DNA of 64,000 bases from Muscardinus avellanarius (taxonomy: Eukaryota > Chordata > Mammalia > Rodentia > Gliridae): the NCBI GenBank assembly GCA_963383645.1, contig OY726564.1, positions 114,757,415 to 114,821,414 on the forward strand. The letters are read 5' to 3'. Below, piece by piece: positions 1 through 13,419 of the stretch (positions are counted from its first letter, which is position 1; each line of letters opens with the position of its first letter). Under the pieces are notes generated by a model. It was given only the letters and a program-made list of their open reading frames with translations. It searched no databases and was not told the origin of the DNA. A program made the position numbers and the translations under genes.

Positions 1-2709
1 TAAATCCAGTTGTATAAAAAGTAATAAAATGAGTGGGATTATCTGAGTCTTGAAGGGAAAATGCCTCGTGTAAATCATGTATTCAGCCAACTCATGTAAG
101 TTTCTGCCCACAAGATGCTATTGTTTTATGCCTATAAGTGAATCCTCATGGGCTTATTATATATCAGTCTTATTTGTCTTATTTGTTTAGACTTTTTATA
201 GAGACAGCTTCTTTCTAGCACTGAAAAGGCAAAGAAACTCTGGCCTGCTGCTTGAACACTAATGATTTGCATTTCCCAAGGAGAATTGAATTAGGTTTTA
301 TTAGTAAATTGGGCCTATAACCTTTAAGGCCAGGTTTTATTAGATTATCACACATCAGCATTAGCAAACTGTAAACTTTACTGAAATATAGAAATACGAG
401 CCAAATATTAAAGCTTAGAATCCTGGAAATTTGGGAAGATGGTTTACCCCAGAGAAATTATAGTCCTGAGTTGGAAAAATATTTTCAGTTATTTACGTGC
501 CTTTAGGAATTTAGAAGCAAGAAAAGAAGTTGGCGACAGAGCGGCCCTCACAGCTCAGTTCACTTCCTCTGTGGTGATCTGAGCGACGCTTCCGGCACAC
601 TCCTTAGTCATTTACAGGGAGCCCAGGATACTCCCAAGGAAAACCAAATTTATTGTCACTGTATTAGGACTCTCATTTAGAGGAAGAAATTAAGCATAAC
701 TGAGTCTGTAAAGTAATTTGAATATGACTGGATCCTATAAAAATGTTAGCACATCAATTATCGTGTAGCTTCCTGGTAGAAGAAATGACATGAAAGTTAA
801 TCCCATCATGACTAGGATATTAATTATATCACCACCATTTCAGAGTAGTTGTCTAGTGTTGAAGTTTATACATTTTCTACATGTAGCAATTTTCGCTAGT
901 CATACATATATAAAAATTAGTTGTAAATTTAAAAGGGAAGAAAATAAAAACTCTTTTAAGATGGCTGCTGATTATGCTGTATTTGGCACAGAAAATGCTC
1001 TTTAAAAAAAAGATTGGCGAATAGAACACAGGTTACCTTTCTACTGGCTTGGTGATAAGCTCTAATACCTGCCAAAAAAAGAGAAAGAAGGAGAGAACTC
1101 TAGGGTGGCTCTTTTATTTCCCAGAAGTCTGCTCTCAGTGGTACTACCCTTACTCTTTTCTGTTATATTGCTTACTTAACTTAAAGTGGATGTATTTTAT
1201 TCTGTGTTCTGATGTGATTTAAGTATGAACAATTACTAAAATTTTCTTAAATTAGAAATATTAAGCTAGGTATTTTCTTAAATGTTTTTTAAAAACAGCT
1301 GAAACTTAAAGCCTGTAGGTTTTTAAATGTAGTATTAGTTCCCGTAGCCTTCATATTGCCCATAGTGATTCCAGATGTGCTGTTACAAATAGCTCACTCC
1401 TCAGATATGAGCCATATGTGCTGTGTAAACTGGTTTGCACTTATTTTGAATAGGAACTGTACAGATTGCAGATGAATTATTAAAGCAAAATTATATTACT
1501 AAATAAATCTAAGTGTGAAACATGTCGTAGTACATGAGAATGGACTGTGCAGATGAAGACCCACCTGTGTAGCAAGTTTAGTGATTACCTTCTTCATTTC
1601 AGCTACAAGAAAAGAGAGTTTCTGTTGTTGTTGTGTTTGGGAGGGGGTCTAATAAAACTTCTTATAGAAGTATCTAAGACAAAAACAAGGAAATATAATG
1701 TTCTAAACTCAGCCAGTCCAAACCACTTGAGCTGCTCTGACAGCTCATAAAACTGAGAGTAGTTTTTAACGGGCTCTGTTTTACATTGCCAAAGTGAATT
1801 TTCCTTGCAGGAAGTAGCCAGAGGGTTTATTTAGTTTCCAGTCCGCAGCTTTGATCTTTCCGTACTGTCACATCTCGAGTTACATAGCCCTTTCTCACTG
1901 CAGTAAATCTGCAGCAGTTAATGAGAATAAAATTTCCTCCTCCTTGCTGATCGCATGCTGTTAAATGCCAAACCACAGCCAACTGCGTATTTGCAGACTT
2001 TGAGCTAGATGTATAAAAACAGTGCAATCAGTTTAATCTTGTTGTCTTTGTAATTCATTTTATTGGACTCTCTTCCTCTTCAAGTGACCTACTTTATCAA
2101 GTCAAGTGGTTGCAAGGCTAAAGCTGGAATAGAGATTTGGAATGTTTGCTAGGCAAGAGCAGACTGCTAGCGAAGGGGAAGGTGTTATGGAATGAGGCAG
2201 GAGAATGGGTGCACCCACGTGCAGGCCACCATTAAGACCCACTCGAAGGCTTTTAACAACTCCTCTGTCCTCTCAAATACAATAACCCAGTTTGTTATTT
2301 ATTTGCTTGTATGTTACTTTCAGTATAAATTTGGTCTTAATGAGTTCACTTAATGAGGCAGAACACTATTTTTCACTTTGGGTTATAGAGAAGATACCAT
2401 AGTATTTTCAAGGACTTGAGAAAACTTCTTTCCATACTGTAAGAGCTATTTTTAGAGTAAATGTCTACTGAACTGTCTTATCAAGTAGACCCCTATACAT
2501 TGAAGAAAGATTATTGTATTGATTGTATTGATTTAATAAATAATAGAATTTCAAAATCACATTTAATAAGCTGACTTTTATACATTAATATATACAGTTG
2601 CATAGTGAAGGATCAAAAAAATCTCATATTTATGTTATTGTGTTTATTTTTGTTACAAATAAACCTCCCAATCAAGTATTAATTACTCAATTCTAGGAAT
2701 ATGTAGGAA

Positions 2710-2917
2710 AAAAATTTTTTTTCTTTTTGGTGGTCCTGGGGTTCCTGGAAACCCTTCTACCTCCAGGCTACACTCCCAGACACCTAATTTTTTTATATTT
2801 TTTATTTGGAAACAGGGTCTCTTACGCCAGAGAGGGTGGCTTCAAACCTGAGCGATCCTCCTGTCTCCACCTCCCAAGCACGGGGATTACAAGCATGCAC
2901 CACCACGCCTGGCCAAA
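2710..2917 (-). mobile_element. B1-ID composite SINE
   Basis: The plus strand shows the reverse complement: poly(T), the ID-like tail (ggtggtcctggggttcctgg), the linker ggaaacagggtctc, then the B1 head ending in caccacgcctggcc. It belongs to the subfamily whose tail reads 'aggaaccccagtacc'. Confidence 0.85.
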
Positions 2918-3974
2918 AAAAAAAAAAAATTTCATGTAGACCTTTTCTTTTCTACTGCCTTATTTTATGGTTGTTCAGTTGGTATTTGACAGCTTCTTAT
3001 CTCTGTCAAGAAATTTATCCGCAGAAGACCATTTTGGGTGATGACCAAGATAAATGTATTTTATTATGTGTTTATATGGATCATATTTGCATATATAAAC
3101 ATGAAACTATTATTAAGTAATAAAAAAGAAGTCAGTTTCTGGCTTCTCACTATTGAAGTTCCAGGTACTGGTACAGTCATTTGATTTCACAGAAGAAATC
3201 ATTTCCTTTCTCATAAAAATCAAAACGTGGGAGTAAGTCAACACAGTAATACCCATTTGCTGATTTTAATAATTATCATAAAAGCAATATCTAAAATTAT
3301 ATTGAAAATGCAGGAGAATATTTCTAAGTTGGGGACAGTAAAGTCAGCTCTTCTAATAAAATAGAGAACCCAGTTTTGGGAACATGCCAACTCTTGGTTA
3401 CCCCAATAGGAAGGGAGGGTAAGAAGAAGGCATGGCTTGGAAATTTTTAGAGAGGGGGGGTGCACACTCATGTCCTTGGCCTTTTAGAAGGATCTAGGTA
3501 GAATGTGGAAAACTCTAGCCTGTATGTTTGGAATTGTTTCAATTAAGCTTATTCATGTCTACCTAAACTGTAACATCATAGTTTGCATGTGAAAAAAGGA
3601 AGGTTAAGACAGACCCTTCACCCGTGCCTTGCACGCTGTTCTATACTTTCTTGTGGTGGTGGTGTTTTCTGCAACTTTCAATCTTTCCAAATTCTGGACT
3701 TGAAAGGCACAGAAAATTTCTATATAAACAGTAATTATTTTGGATCATTGTGCTTCTTTTAAAGAACATAGACCTTAAATAAGTGAAACAACTCAAACAG
3801 GTTCATGTTTCTGGAACACAAACCGTTCAGTACGATTTTAGAATGAATTGCTGGAGAGGCTCAGAAACAGTGCAGCCACCAACCGGCCCTGCCTTTGAAA
3901 TGTTATCCCCTGAATACTTTCAAATCTGTATACAATCTGAGGTCTGTTCATTAGCAGTGATGATGGCATTTCTT

Positions 3975-4112
3975 GAAATGTATTTAGTGAGTGCCACTCG
4001 GTATGCTAATTGCTGTTTATTACATCTAATTTGACCTTCACGACAGCTTAAGAAAACAGGAAGACAGAGGCTGACAGAGGGAAGCAGTTTGCCCAGGAGC
4101 ATCTCCTAGCAC
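3975..4112 (+). repeat. MIR element (ancient tRNA-derived SINE)
   Basis: The segment has the typical MIR order: tttagtgagtgccac, a degenerate central core, then aggaagacagaggctgacagagg and cagtttgcccagg near the 3' end. It is old and diverged. Confidence 0.65.
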
Positions 4113-4119
4113 CCTACTC

Positions 4120-5250
4120 ATGACTTCTCATTTTGACCCAAATGAGAAAAAAGGAGGAAGTGTCCTTTTTCCAAAGTCTAGTCAGGCAGAGTTGGCTCTG
4201 GACTCTATCCCTCCTGCCTCCTCAAGGCCTCCATTCACACCCCCCCACACACTGTGGCCCTCCTGCGCACGCACATGCCTGGGCCTGTCCAAGGGCAAGC
4301 TCTCTTGGCCCCACAGCCTGGTGCGGGGCTCCGCTGCTCTCCAGGCCCGTCATGTCCCCGGGGTTCTCACACGGCCAGGTCCGGTGGGCCAGCCTCACCC
4401 TGAACGCTCAGCTGTGCTCATCGCCGTGGTCCAAGCCCTGCTTTTTGAAACTTGGTTTTTTACCTCTCAAAACACACCTTTTTCCTCACAAGCCTTTCAT
4501 TCTTTCTGGGTGTTCTTTGCCCCCCTCCCCCGTTCCTTCTCGTGTCTGCCTCTAAGCAGCCATTGTTTCAGGACTTCGGCAGTGTTCTCTAGCCAGACCC
4601 TATTGGGGGCGCCCTCTTTTATCCGGATCCCACGGCCTTAAATACCGTTGTCAGCTTAGATTTTTTTTAATGGCGCCATTCTTACCCTTTGCTGTCTGAC
4701 ATGTCCAATTGACTGCTTCATAAAGTTAGCACATTGTTGACTTGCCACATACCAACAGGCTCTTCCCTTAACCTCGCTATCTCAGGAAGTGCCACCAGCA
4801 TCCACCAGTGGCTCAAGCCGCAGACTGGGAGTCCTTGGTCCTTCCCTTTCCTAACCCTCGCTCTCCCTCTGGAAGGCCAGCCATCTGCAAGGCCTGTGTT
4901 CTCATGTCTAGGCCGTTCTTCAGAGACGGCCATTTCTTTTCCACGCCTGGTGGCCCAGTCCAGGCCACCCCCACCATCCGAGGCCTGAGCTCCTCAGGAG
5001 CCTCCCAGCTCACTAGCTGCCGCTGCAGTTGCCTCCCTGGAACCCCTTTTGTCGCTGTGCTTTTGTGTTTCCACAGTAGCCATTGTGGTCTTTTGAAGTG
5101 TGAATCAGGTCAGGTCTCCCACCCGCCTGGCCTGCGGGCAGCTCCTGCCAGCTCCTGCCTCCTCACCAGGTCCTCTGGCGGCCCGCATTGCCTGACCCTG
5201 CCTGCTTCACACTTCAAAAATACACTCGGTGAATATAAATGAGATGGGAC
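4120..5250 (+). repeat. C/T-rich, L2-like decayed sequence
   Basis: This is a GC- and pyrimidine-rich block within an AT-rich intron. Segments near 4450-4530 (acctttttcctcacaagcc) and 5085-5240 (ttgaagtgtgaatcaggtca, ending in aatataaatgag) resemble L2 3' regions. The open frames here show no splice context or recognisable protein. The family call is tentative. Confidence 0.4.
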
Positions 5251-6560
5251 CCATGGAAAGAGAACTTCCTTGTTCTTTTATCCTCAGAGGGGTTGTATCA
5301 TTTGCATTAGTCCCAGAATCCGCAAGGTTTTGATTGAGTAATGTTATTTATACAAGCAATCTAGTCTCGCTGTGATAGAAGGAAGGGTACGCTTGGCCAT
5401 GGCGTTGCTCTAGAGCGCTGCCGATGAGCGTGCCTACACCTGGGCCTCAGCCTCCATGGCTCGTCTCAGTGTCCTGCACAGGCAGAGAGAAAGCATGTGT
5501 AAGAAGCAGGCCTGGAGTGACAAGAGCATCTTTTGACTGGTCCATATGGCAGAAGCCAGCATTTCCTACGCCACACCAAATATATGAGTGTACAGTTATT
5601 CTAAGAAACTTGAAATATAATCTCAAGGCATAGAAATGTTAAAAATGATGACCATATTATAAAGAAAGCCCCAGATATAGACTGTGACAAGTTGTGTCTA
5701 TAGAGATGGAAATCTCGTCAAAGGCTAGTTGTGAGGTCACTTCCCCACTAACTTTAAGAAAATTAGGGGGGTTAATAAGTTCATTTCAAGTTAGCTTTGC
5801 TTAATTTAGTAAACTTAATTGTTGTTAGTCCTTAAATTCAGGAGGAAATTCTCATGAATGTACATCAGTGATAAAAAAAATAGTATGTTTTGTTTATGCT
5901 CTTTGAAAATAACCTTGAGATATGGTAGTAGGGTGTAAGTCAGAAAAACAGCTGTTAGAAACATTCCCTTCCACATTCTAACGTACCCTGAATTTGCATG
6001 TGCTGTCATACGTATGACCACAAGGTGCTTCGCCCTGTTTTTTTTTTTTTTACAGTAATGGCCACTGAACTCAGAGACATTTTACTAGTCTACCCTCTGG
6101 TCTTAACCTTGTTCTTTTTAAATATATTCTTCAAGGACCAAGAAGGTTACTGAGATAAATGTATAAACTTATTGCTTCTTGTAGTGCTAAATGTAATGCT
6201 GATACAGAGTGTCCTTAGATCCTGACAACTCTAGAGCACACCAGATAGCTGAGACATCCGTCGGACCTGTATGTAATACTAGTACTGAACTATAGTGGCT
6301 GGAAAATAGCCAGAGGACCCTTCCAACACTGATCTTTAATGGCAAGGAAAATCTTTTTTATATTTGCAACTATAAGTGTGTTTAGAATCAAATTTTCAAA
6401 CGTTCCTGGTTAGCTTCCTTAAGCCCTTTCTTTAATGCACTTATAGTTTCTGTTATTCATGTTTTTGCCTTTACTTTTGGAAAAATATTACTTACTTTGA
6501 TTTGGCTACCAAAAATATATCTACCTGTCAACTATTACTTGATTTTATTAGCCAAATATA
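5251..6560. other. Unique intronic sequence
   Basis: AT-rich sequence with no exon-like open frame flanked by splice sites and no repeat that I recognise. Confidence 0.5.
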
Positions 6561-6561
6561 A

Positions 6562-6588
<27 letters not shown>
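6562..6588 (+). repeat. (TG)n microsatellite
   Basis: An uninterrupted TG run directly abutting the tail of a reverse-oriented SINE. Confidence 0.95.
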
Positions 6589-6592
<4 letters not shown>

Positions 6593-6770
6593 TACTAGGC
6601 ATGGAACCCTCTACACACTGCTACATCTCCAGCCTCTTTTTTAATTTTAATTTTTTTTATTTTGAGTCAGAGTCTCACTAAATTGTCCAGATTGGGCTTT
6701 ACTTTGCAACCCCCCTGCCTCAGCTCCCTGAGTATCTAGGATTACAGGCATGTGCCACCATGCCTGGCTA
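6589..6770 (-). mobile_element. Diverged B1-ID composite SINE
   Basis: The reverse complement of the tail (ttactaggcatggaaccct) and of the linker (gagtcagagtctcactaaattg) is followed by the B1 head ending in caccatgcctggcta. It is older than most copies in the window. Confidence 0.8.
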
Positions 6771-8500
6771 CATTAAACACATTACATTGGGTAAGATTTT
6801 AGAGATTTTTAAAAGACAAACATTTGTCTTCCTCTTCTGTAATACAGTAAAGGAAATTGAAAAATTTCAAAAGTACACCAAAAGTATTCCCAAACTATAT
6901 TATTTATTTAAGGGGTTTGGAAACATGACTTTTAGCAAAAACTCAACCTTAATTTATCACTTCAGGAGACTGATGTCATGTCAGTAGGGCTGCACGTGTG
7001 TGAGAAGGCCTTGTTACCTCGTTGATTTTGTTGATGTGTCAGATTTTGTCTACGTCATAAGGAAAGGTGGGAAGCTGATCCTGTCCGTTCCGCGTAGTGC
7101 CCAGATGACTTATATCCAGTGTCTTGAACCTGCTCCTGTCCATAGTGCATTATGACCGCGATTCTGGTTGGTGCTTCAGGTACAGTAACTAAGGGTCATC
7201 ACTCACCCTTGGCCCGTTCGTCCAGCTGAAGAGTGGTCAGGCTTGAGGTGTCCGACCTTCCGGCTCGCAGAGCTCTCCTGGCTCGTGCTGGTGTCGTCCA
7301 ACGTCCGTGGCCCCTGCCCCCCAGCAAGGGCGCGCCTCTGCTCAGCGTCAGACCGGCTCCTCTCTGCCGTGTGCCGTCTCCCTCCCCGAGCAGCGAGCTG
7401 ACGGGGAGTTGAGCTGTCATTCTTGGAAGGTCATAGATCACACTTGCAGCCTGAGTAATCCAAGAAGTTTTAAGTATCATAGCGTTTAGTTTAAAGTGAA
7501 ATTTGCTCTGACAGGGCTGGCAGACCAATAGGAAAAAGAAATATTTGTGCTTGGAAAAGTGCATGTGTAGAGACCAAGAGTATAACTGATGGCTGGAAGT
7601 GATTTCAGTCTAAAAAAACAAATCATTAAGAGAGTGCATAGGGGTAAAATACACAGTTCATATTTTAAAGAGTCTCAAAATGAACCAGCAACTAAGGTTA
7701 GCATTACATCGTAATTAGTTGTGGTGTTCAGGCTTTAACTCCCTCAGTACCAGACAGCACGGCTCAGCCATCAACTGAGGAAACATTACTGCGTCCACGA
7801 GAGTGTCTGCTGCAAGCCCCCAGCGCAGTCTTTGTGCCTTAAAAACCAGGGCATGATGACAGATCACATAAATCTTGAGCCAGTAACAGACAAGCGGTTA
7901 TGTGAAAGAGGTGCTGATGCTCGGTCCATTGGCCCCGAGGTTACTTACGCACCCAGCACACACTCTGCCCTGGGCGTGTGGGGTGAGGACCTGCTTGTAT
8001 TGTAGACCGCCACTTTCAAGGAGGCCGGTACTGACTTGAAGAAATGTAGATCGAAAGTGCTTAGAGGGTGCCGCTCACGGGAAGATTGCTAGAAAGAGCC
8101 CGAGACTGTTAGGATTGAAGTGAATGCTGTCCTCAGCTTGGTCATCACATCGACAGCTTCCACTAGGCACCTCTTGTGTTCCTGTTAATGGCTACAAATA
8201 AGAAAAAAAATACTTTTCAGTAGCTCTACTTATTTCTTTCAGTTCATTGTTCTCTTCAAGAACGCCAATTTGAGTCATAAGAATATAAGGTTTTTAAGTT
8301 TTTTCCTTGAATATACAGGCCAGATTGGTAATTATAAAATGAAAGAGACTTCCAGCAAGATGGCAGCTGAGTTGGGATGTCCTCTCCTGGATGGACCTCG
8401 AGATGGTGGGCACAATGTAACCAGCTGTAACACATGACCCCAGTGCACAAGAAAGGCAAGGGATGCCCCAGGTCCCCACAACTAATGCCCACAGGAGTAT
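6771..8500. other. Unique intronic sequence
   Basis: No supported exon, RNA gene or repeat recognised. A moderately CpG-containing patch at about 7200-7400 has short open frames but no splice-flanked coding block. Confidence 0.5.
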
Positions 8501-8516
8501 CAAAGGATGTAAAGGT

Positions 8517-8725
8517 TGCCTGGGATGGTGGCACACGCTTGTAATCCCAGCATTCAGGAGGCTGAGACCAGAGGATCGCAGTTCGCGGACAGTCTCAGCT
8601 ACTTAGAGGCCCTCTGCAACTCAGACCCTGTTTCAAAATAAAGAATAAAAAATAAGGAGGGGGATGTCACTCAGAGGTCGAATGCCCCTGGGTTTTATCC
8701 CCAGACCCGAAAAAAAAAAAAAAAA
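8517..8725 (+). mobile_element. B1-ID composite SINE (first of a tandem pair)
   Basis: B1 head gcctgggatggtggcacac, linker with ccctgtttcaaaataaag, ID-like half with tgtcactcagaggtcgaatg, and a poly(A) tail. It is preceded by gatgtaaaggtt, a target-site copy that recurs downstream. Confidence 0.9.
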
Positions 8726-8737
8726 GTGTATAAAGGT

Positions 8738-8950
8738 TGCCGGGCGTGGTAGTACACGCTTATAATCCCTGCACTTGGGAGACTGAGACAGGAGGATCAC
8801 ACAGGTTCGAAGCCAACCTCAGCTACGGAGTGAGGCTCTCAGCAACTTAGTGAGACCCTGTTTCCAAATAAAATAGGTCTGGAAGTATAGCCCGGAGGTA
8901 GAAAAGCCCCTGGGTTCCACCCCTAGTACCACATACACACAAAAAAAAAG
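8738..8950 (+). mobile_element. B1-ID composite SINE (second of a tandem pair)
   Basis: Head gccgggcgtggtagtacacg, linker ccctgtttccaaataaaata, tail ttccacccctagtaccac. It belongs to a different subfamily from its neighbour. It is flanked on both sides by the gtgtataaaggtt / gtgtgtaaaggtt target-site repeat. Confidence 0.9.
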
Positions 8951-9012
8951 TGTGTAAAGGTTCTATGGTACTAAAGGAGGATGGAACTGAACCCCCTATA
9001 TAAAACACAGAA

Positions 9013-9051
9013 TGTGTGTGTATATGCGCGCGCGTGCGTGCGTGCGTGCGT

Positions 9052-9103
<52 letters not shown>
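9013..9103 (+). repeat. (TG)n / (GC,GT) compound microsatellite
   Basis: A cgcgcgtgcgtg tract grades into a long TG run. It sits exactly at the tail of the next reverse-oriented SINE. Confidence 0.95.
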
Positions 9104-9107
<4 letters not shown>

Positions 9108-9306
9108 GGGGATTGAACCCAGGAGCATTCTACCTCTGAGCACCCCCAGCCCTGTTTTTTTTGTTTTTTTGGTGTTTTTTTGGAAACAGGGTCTCACTAA
9201 GTTGCTGAAAACCTCACTAAGTAGCTGAGGCTGGCCACAAACCTGCAATTCTCCTGTCTCAGTCTTCCAAGTACTGGGATTACAGTGTGCGCCACTACTC
9301 CCAGCA
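9104..9306 (-). mobile_element. B1-ID composite SINE
   Basis: Reverse complement of the ID-like tail (ttactggggattgaaccca), linker (ggaaacagggtctcactaag) and B1 head (ctgggattacagtgtgcgcc). Confidence 0.85.
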
Positions 9307-10386
9307 AACCTGGAACTTCTGAGAGCAGCCTTTTTTCGTATCAGTTGAAATGAAGACGATGATTTTAATTCATCAACCCAGAGAAGTGTCCAGACTTGTG
9401 TAATTCACCAAAGCCTACATGGGGGAGGAGAGTCACCCACACCCAAGAGGGGGAGACCACAGCTCATTCTGTCACATGGGGAAACGCAGAACTTACTCTG
9501 CACCTCTCACTCAGGGAGCCCAAGCCAAGAAATTACCAGATTATTTCATGACAGTGGAACCGCCAGGTCCTAACAAATACTGGACCTCTGCAGAAATATC
9601 CCACGGCTCAAGGGCCAACAGAAAACAAACAAAATCCCATAGTTGAACACATAAGAAAAAATCACAAAGAACATAAAAGAGCATCATGAAGGGAAATCGT
9701 CAGACATAATGAGCATAAGGACAAGACTGTGAAATGTCATGAAAGCGTAATAGAAAACCTAATGGAATGAGGAGATGGTATAAAAATGCCAGCCAGGACA
9801 CCCCGCTCCACACACTAATCAGTCGACAGACTCGAGGTGCATTCACAGGTGAGGTATATACGAAGGGTAAACAGATTAGGAGTCAGTGGAACGGAATTCC
9901 TCTACCATTTGGAATAAGTTAGTGGCTGTTGTACACGTGCTCCCTCCCTCATTAGTACAGATTAGTTTTTATCTGACGCATCAGCACAGTAACTCAACTG
10001 AAAGGATCTGTCCCTGCACTGCTGTTTCTTCTCTTCAGAACTGACAGGCGTCCTTTAAAAAATTTCTTCTAATAAGTTCCAGATGAGGACTTTAAATACA
10101 GCCTCCTCCTGCTCGTATATTTTGCCCTTGATTTTTGAAAAACTATTCCCCTTTGATTTCTCTAAAAAGATGATTCTTTACCTTTAGTTTTATCGAAATG
10201 AAAGAAAACTTTGTAATTAAGCATATAACAGATAAAGAATAAAAGACAACTAAATGGAAAATGACAGCTAACCTTGATATATATTGGTGAAACTCATTGA
10301 AGAACTGCTGAAGCACTTAATTTTATTTCTTAGCAGTACCTTGGTTAAAGTCCAAAGCAGAAGTAATACATAATACCTTTGAGCAA

Positions 10387-10390
<4 letters not shown>
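9307..10390. other. Unique intronic sequence, possibly with an old LINE remnant
   Basis: The part at 9400-9800 is A-rich on the plus strand and loosely LINE-like, but I cannot place it in a family. No exon is supported. Confidence 0.35.

Positions 10391-10430
<40 letters not shown>
10391..10430 (+). repeat. (GT)n microsatellite
   Basis: Twenty perfect GT units with no adjacent SINE. Confidence 0.97.
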
Positions 10431-10432
<2 letters not shown>

Positions 10433-10777
10433 CTATTATAGATAAATTCATAAAAACAAGATGCTCTTAGTGTAAGTTCAGTGAGAACCTGGAAGCTGTG
10501 CTAGAAAACAGTGCACGTGTGTTATATTTTTTCAGTGTCCAAGGCCATTGTCACTTTTTAAATCATCGTCTTTCCTCTAACCTGGCTTCCTTGACTCTCA
10601 CGTTCACAAAGGTGTTTTCCATATAACCTGTAGGTATTCCTGTGTAGCTCTCACTAAATTATTTCACATTTATAAAAAGAAGGCACTGGCGGTCTGAGAA
10701 TGCAGTAGAACCCACTTTGCATTAATGTTAAATGCACAGAATAAGACAGTGCGGATTCGGGGCCTATGCACCGTAAC

Positions 10778-10896
10778 TTACCAAGACCCTATTTCAAAAT
10801 AAATTTTAAAATAGGGCTGCGGGAGGGGGGTAGGGCTGCACTTCATAGGTAGAGCGCTCATAGGTTCAATTCCCAGCGTCATAAAAATAAATAATA
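10778..10896 (+). mobile_element. 5'-truncated B1-ID SINE (ID half)
   Basis: The linker ccctatttcaaaataaattt is followed by an ID-like half (cataggtagagcgctcatagg, ttcaattcccagcgtc) and an A-rich tail. Confidence 0.7.
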
Positions 10897-13204
10897 AATT
10901 GAACAAGCGTGCAGCGAGGTTTATATTTGATGAGCTTTGCTTTAAAATGTTGTAACTTTAAAACTGTAGTACTGCTAGGTAGTCAGTGGTAAGACAAGCT
11001 CGCCATCTAGTGTTTGTTCTGCAGATTACAAGCATTCAGCTCATGCATTTCTTTACAAATGTCAAGTATTCTTTTGTAGTTATCATCTCATTCAACCTAC
11101 ACGTCTCTGGTCTCTGCTTAATACAAGAGTTCCAAAGCAAAGGTCGTCTTCCTTCAACAGAGTGAGCTTCCTCTGGCCTCATCTACGTGAAATCTTCAGT
11201 CTCCTAGTTACCTGATGAAACGTTCTCCTACGCTAAAGAACAAAAATGATCTCGTTCCAGTTGACTGTAACCTTGAATTTGTCACCAAGTTGAAATTATT
11301 CCCCTTCACTCCCATTTCCCAACTAATAAAATTATAACGAAAAACCAATTTCAAAAGCAAACCCAGCCCCTTGGCTGTGAGACGGTGCAGCGCTCTGGCT
11401 CGCTCTGCGTGGTGTCAGGGCTCTCCTCTCCGGGGTGCGCCCCGCCACCTCTCCTGCCCCCGAGCCTTCCTGGAGCAGAGGTGGCCAGCAGCACTCGGAG
11501 GGAGGCGGTGGCTCACTGCGCCGGGCTCATCTCTGTCCACCTAACTTCCCACATGCTGGTCTTGCACCCAGGAATGCTCCACCGGGATGCCCTGCCTGTC
11601 CTCGAAGCCCTACCCACGCGTGGGTTCCGATGACTTTTTAATGTCTCCCTCGCGTCAGATTTAGTGCTAGATGCTGGGGGTATGAACAAGGCAGTCTAGT
11701 TCCTCACAGGTTCACATTCTACAGGAGAGGAGAGTAATAAAACGCTGGCCGGAAAACAGAACGACAGGTGCGTTAAAACTGGACTCTGCTTCCTGTGAGG
11801 ACGTTGAGCCTCCAAGATTCTTCTCCAGTAGTTTGTAAATAGCCCTGACATGCAGTGTAGACAATACTTGGCCTTCCTCTGTCTATACTAGGGTAGTACA
11901 GCACTGTCTTGTTATCTGAGTATTTGTTCCATGGTCACTGCCTTCAAAGTTTACATGCAGGGAACATGACTTATTCTTGCCTTACTAGTACTGTATCTGG
12001 TTTTTTTTTTTACATTGGCTTCAAACTCTAATAAACTTAACATATTGTGGGATTTAAATAAGTGTTTGTGCTCTTTAGATGGATGTACAAAGAATCACAA
12101 TTGCATAGACCTAAATTTCCCATGAAAAATCTCAAGCTGAAATTATTCTAATGATTAATTTATAAGTACTTAAAATATAAACAGACTGATATTTATTCTA
12201 TGATCAATATGTCAAAGTAATTAATAAAATTAATGAAGTATTCCAGAAGATTAATTTCATATAGTCCTATAAACTCCTAGAAAATTTTCTCCTATAGAAC
12301 CTAGTTCATGTTAAGTCCTTAAACTTAACAACCCTCAAATAATACCAGCTTTTAATATTGCCTCATTAGTCAGGTGAGTAGTTAATAGGAATTGCCATTT
12401 CCATTTATAAAAATATTGTAGTAAATAATTTTATTTTTGGAAGAATAGATTCCCTAAAGATAGGTCTCAACTAAAAGATGGAATTCAACATGGTAGTTAT
12501 AAGTGAAATTTTCATATGTGTATGTAAGTACCCATAATTACACGCATGCCCACACTCAACCCCACCCCACTTTATAATGATGCTTTCCAATATTTAATAT
12601 CAAATAGTTTTAGCCTATATTAATAAAGGGTCAGAGATTGTATATATAAAGGGTCTCATTATATTCTCTACTGGTTTCAGACCACATCGTAAATATTATG
12701 TTAATTTGGCCCTTTCATTTTAAGGTAAACACTAGAAAATCAAAGTGATTTTAGAGTGCAGAGGAGGCGGTACAGACTGAGGCTTCCCTGAGGGCTGTGT
12801 GCATGAGGGTGTGAGCCCTGGGGGGCTCCAGAGGGTGAGTCTAAGACCCCCTGCACTGGACTCCACACCAGTAAAACTCTGACATCTGATGTGCCGAGCA
12901 TGGAGCGAACTGCCTTGACGGGCGGTGAGCACTGGGCCCGAGCGTCCCGCTGGAGCCGGAGCCTGCCCAGGTGCTGTGAGGGGAAGTGTAGACAGGACTG
13001 CTTCTAAAATGTTTCTAAGGCAAAGATCCTACGAGCCTATGAAAACAAGAATTTGGCTTGAATTTGTTATCTCATGAGATATTTTTGGTAGTACCCACTA
13101 ATGAATTTATTATTTGCTCTGTGTTTATATTGCTAACTTAGGAATTTAAAAGAAAAAGGCCTGTGTTGCTTTCATCTAATTTTAATAAAATTGATGCTTT
13201 TCGC
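10897..13204. other. Unique intronic sequence
   Basis: No splice-flanked coding block. The GC-rich patches at 11380-11640 and 12770-12980 carry only short shadow frames. Confidence 0.5.
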
Positions 13205-13290
13205 TTGTGCAGCACTTTCCATCCAAGGATTTCAAAGTGCTTTACAAATGTGCACTAGTTAAGCCTCCCACACAGCCAGAGGTAGGTGGC
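13205..13290 (+). repeat. Possible MIR-like fragment
   Basis: The run caaagtgctttacaaatgtg followed by cacagccagaggtaggtgg resembles the MIR central region. It is short and weak. Confidence 0.35.
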
Positions 13291-13419
13291 CGGGGTGCTG
13301 AGCCCGCCGAGGCCTGGCCGGCGCCCTTCCCTGTCACGCGCTGCATGTGGCCGGCACCTGCCATTCCCAGAGTCCCGCTGCCCGCTCTGGTCATCTCAAG
13401 CTTAGAATTCTACTGAGTG

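Noticed and set aside
4120..5242. Coding frames of 140-173 codons in the GC-rich intronic block
   Set aside because: Several overlapping frames, no splice context and L2-like decay.
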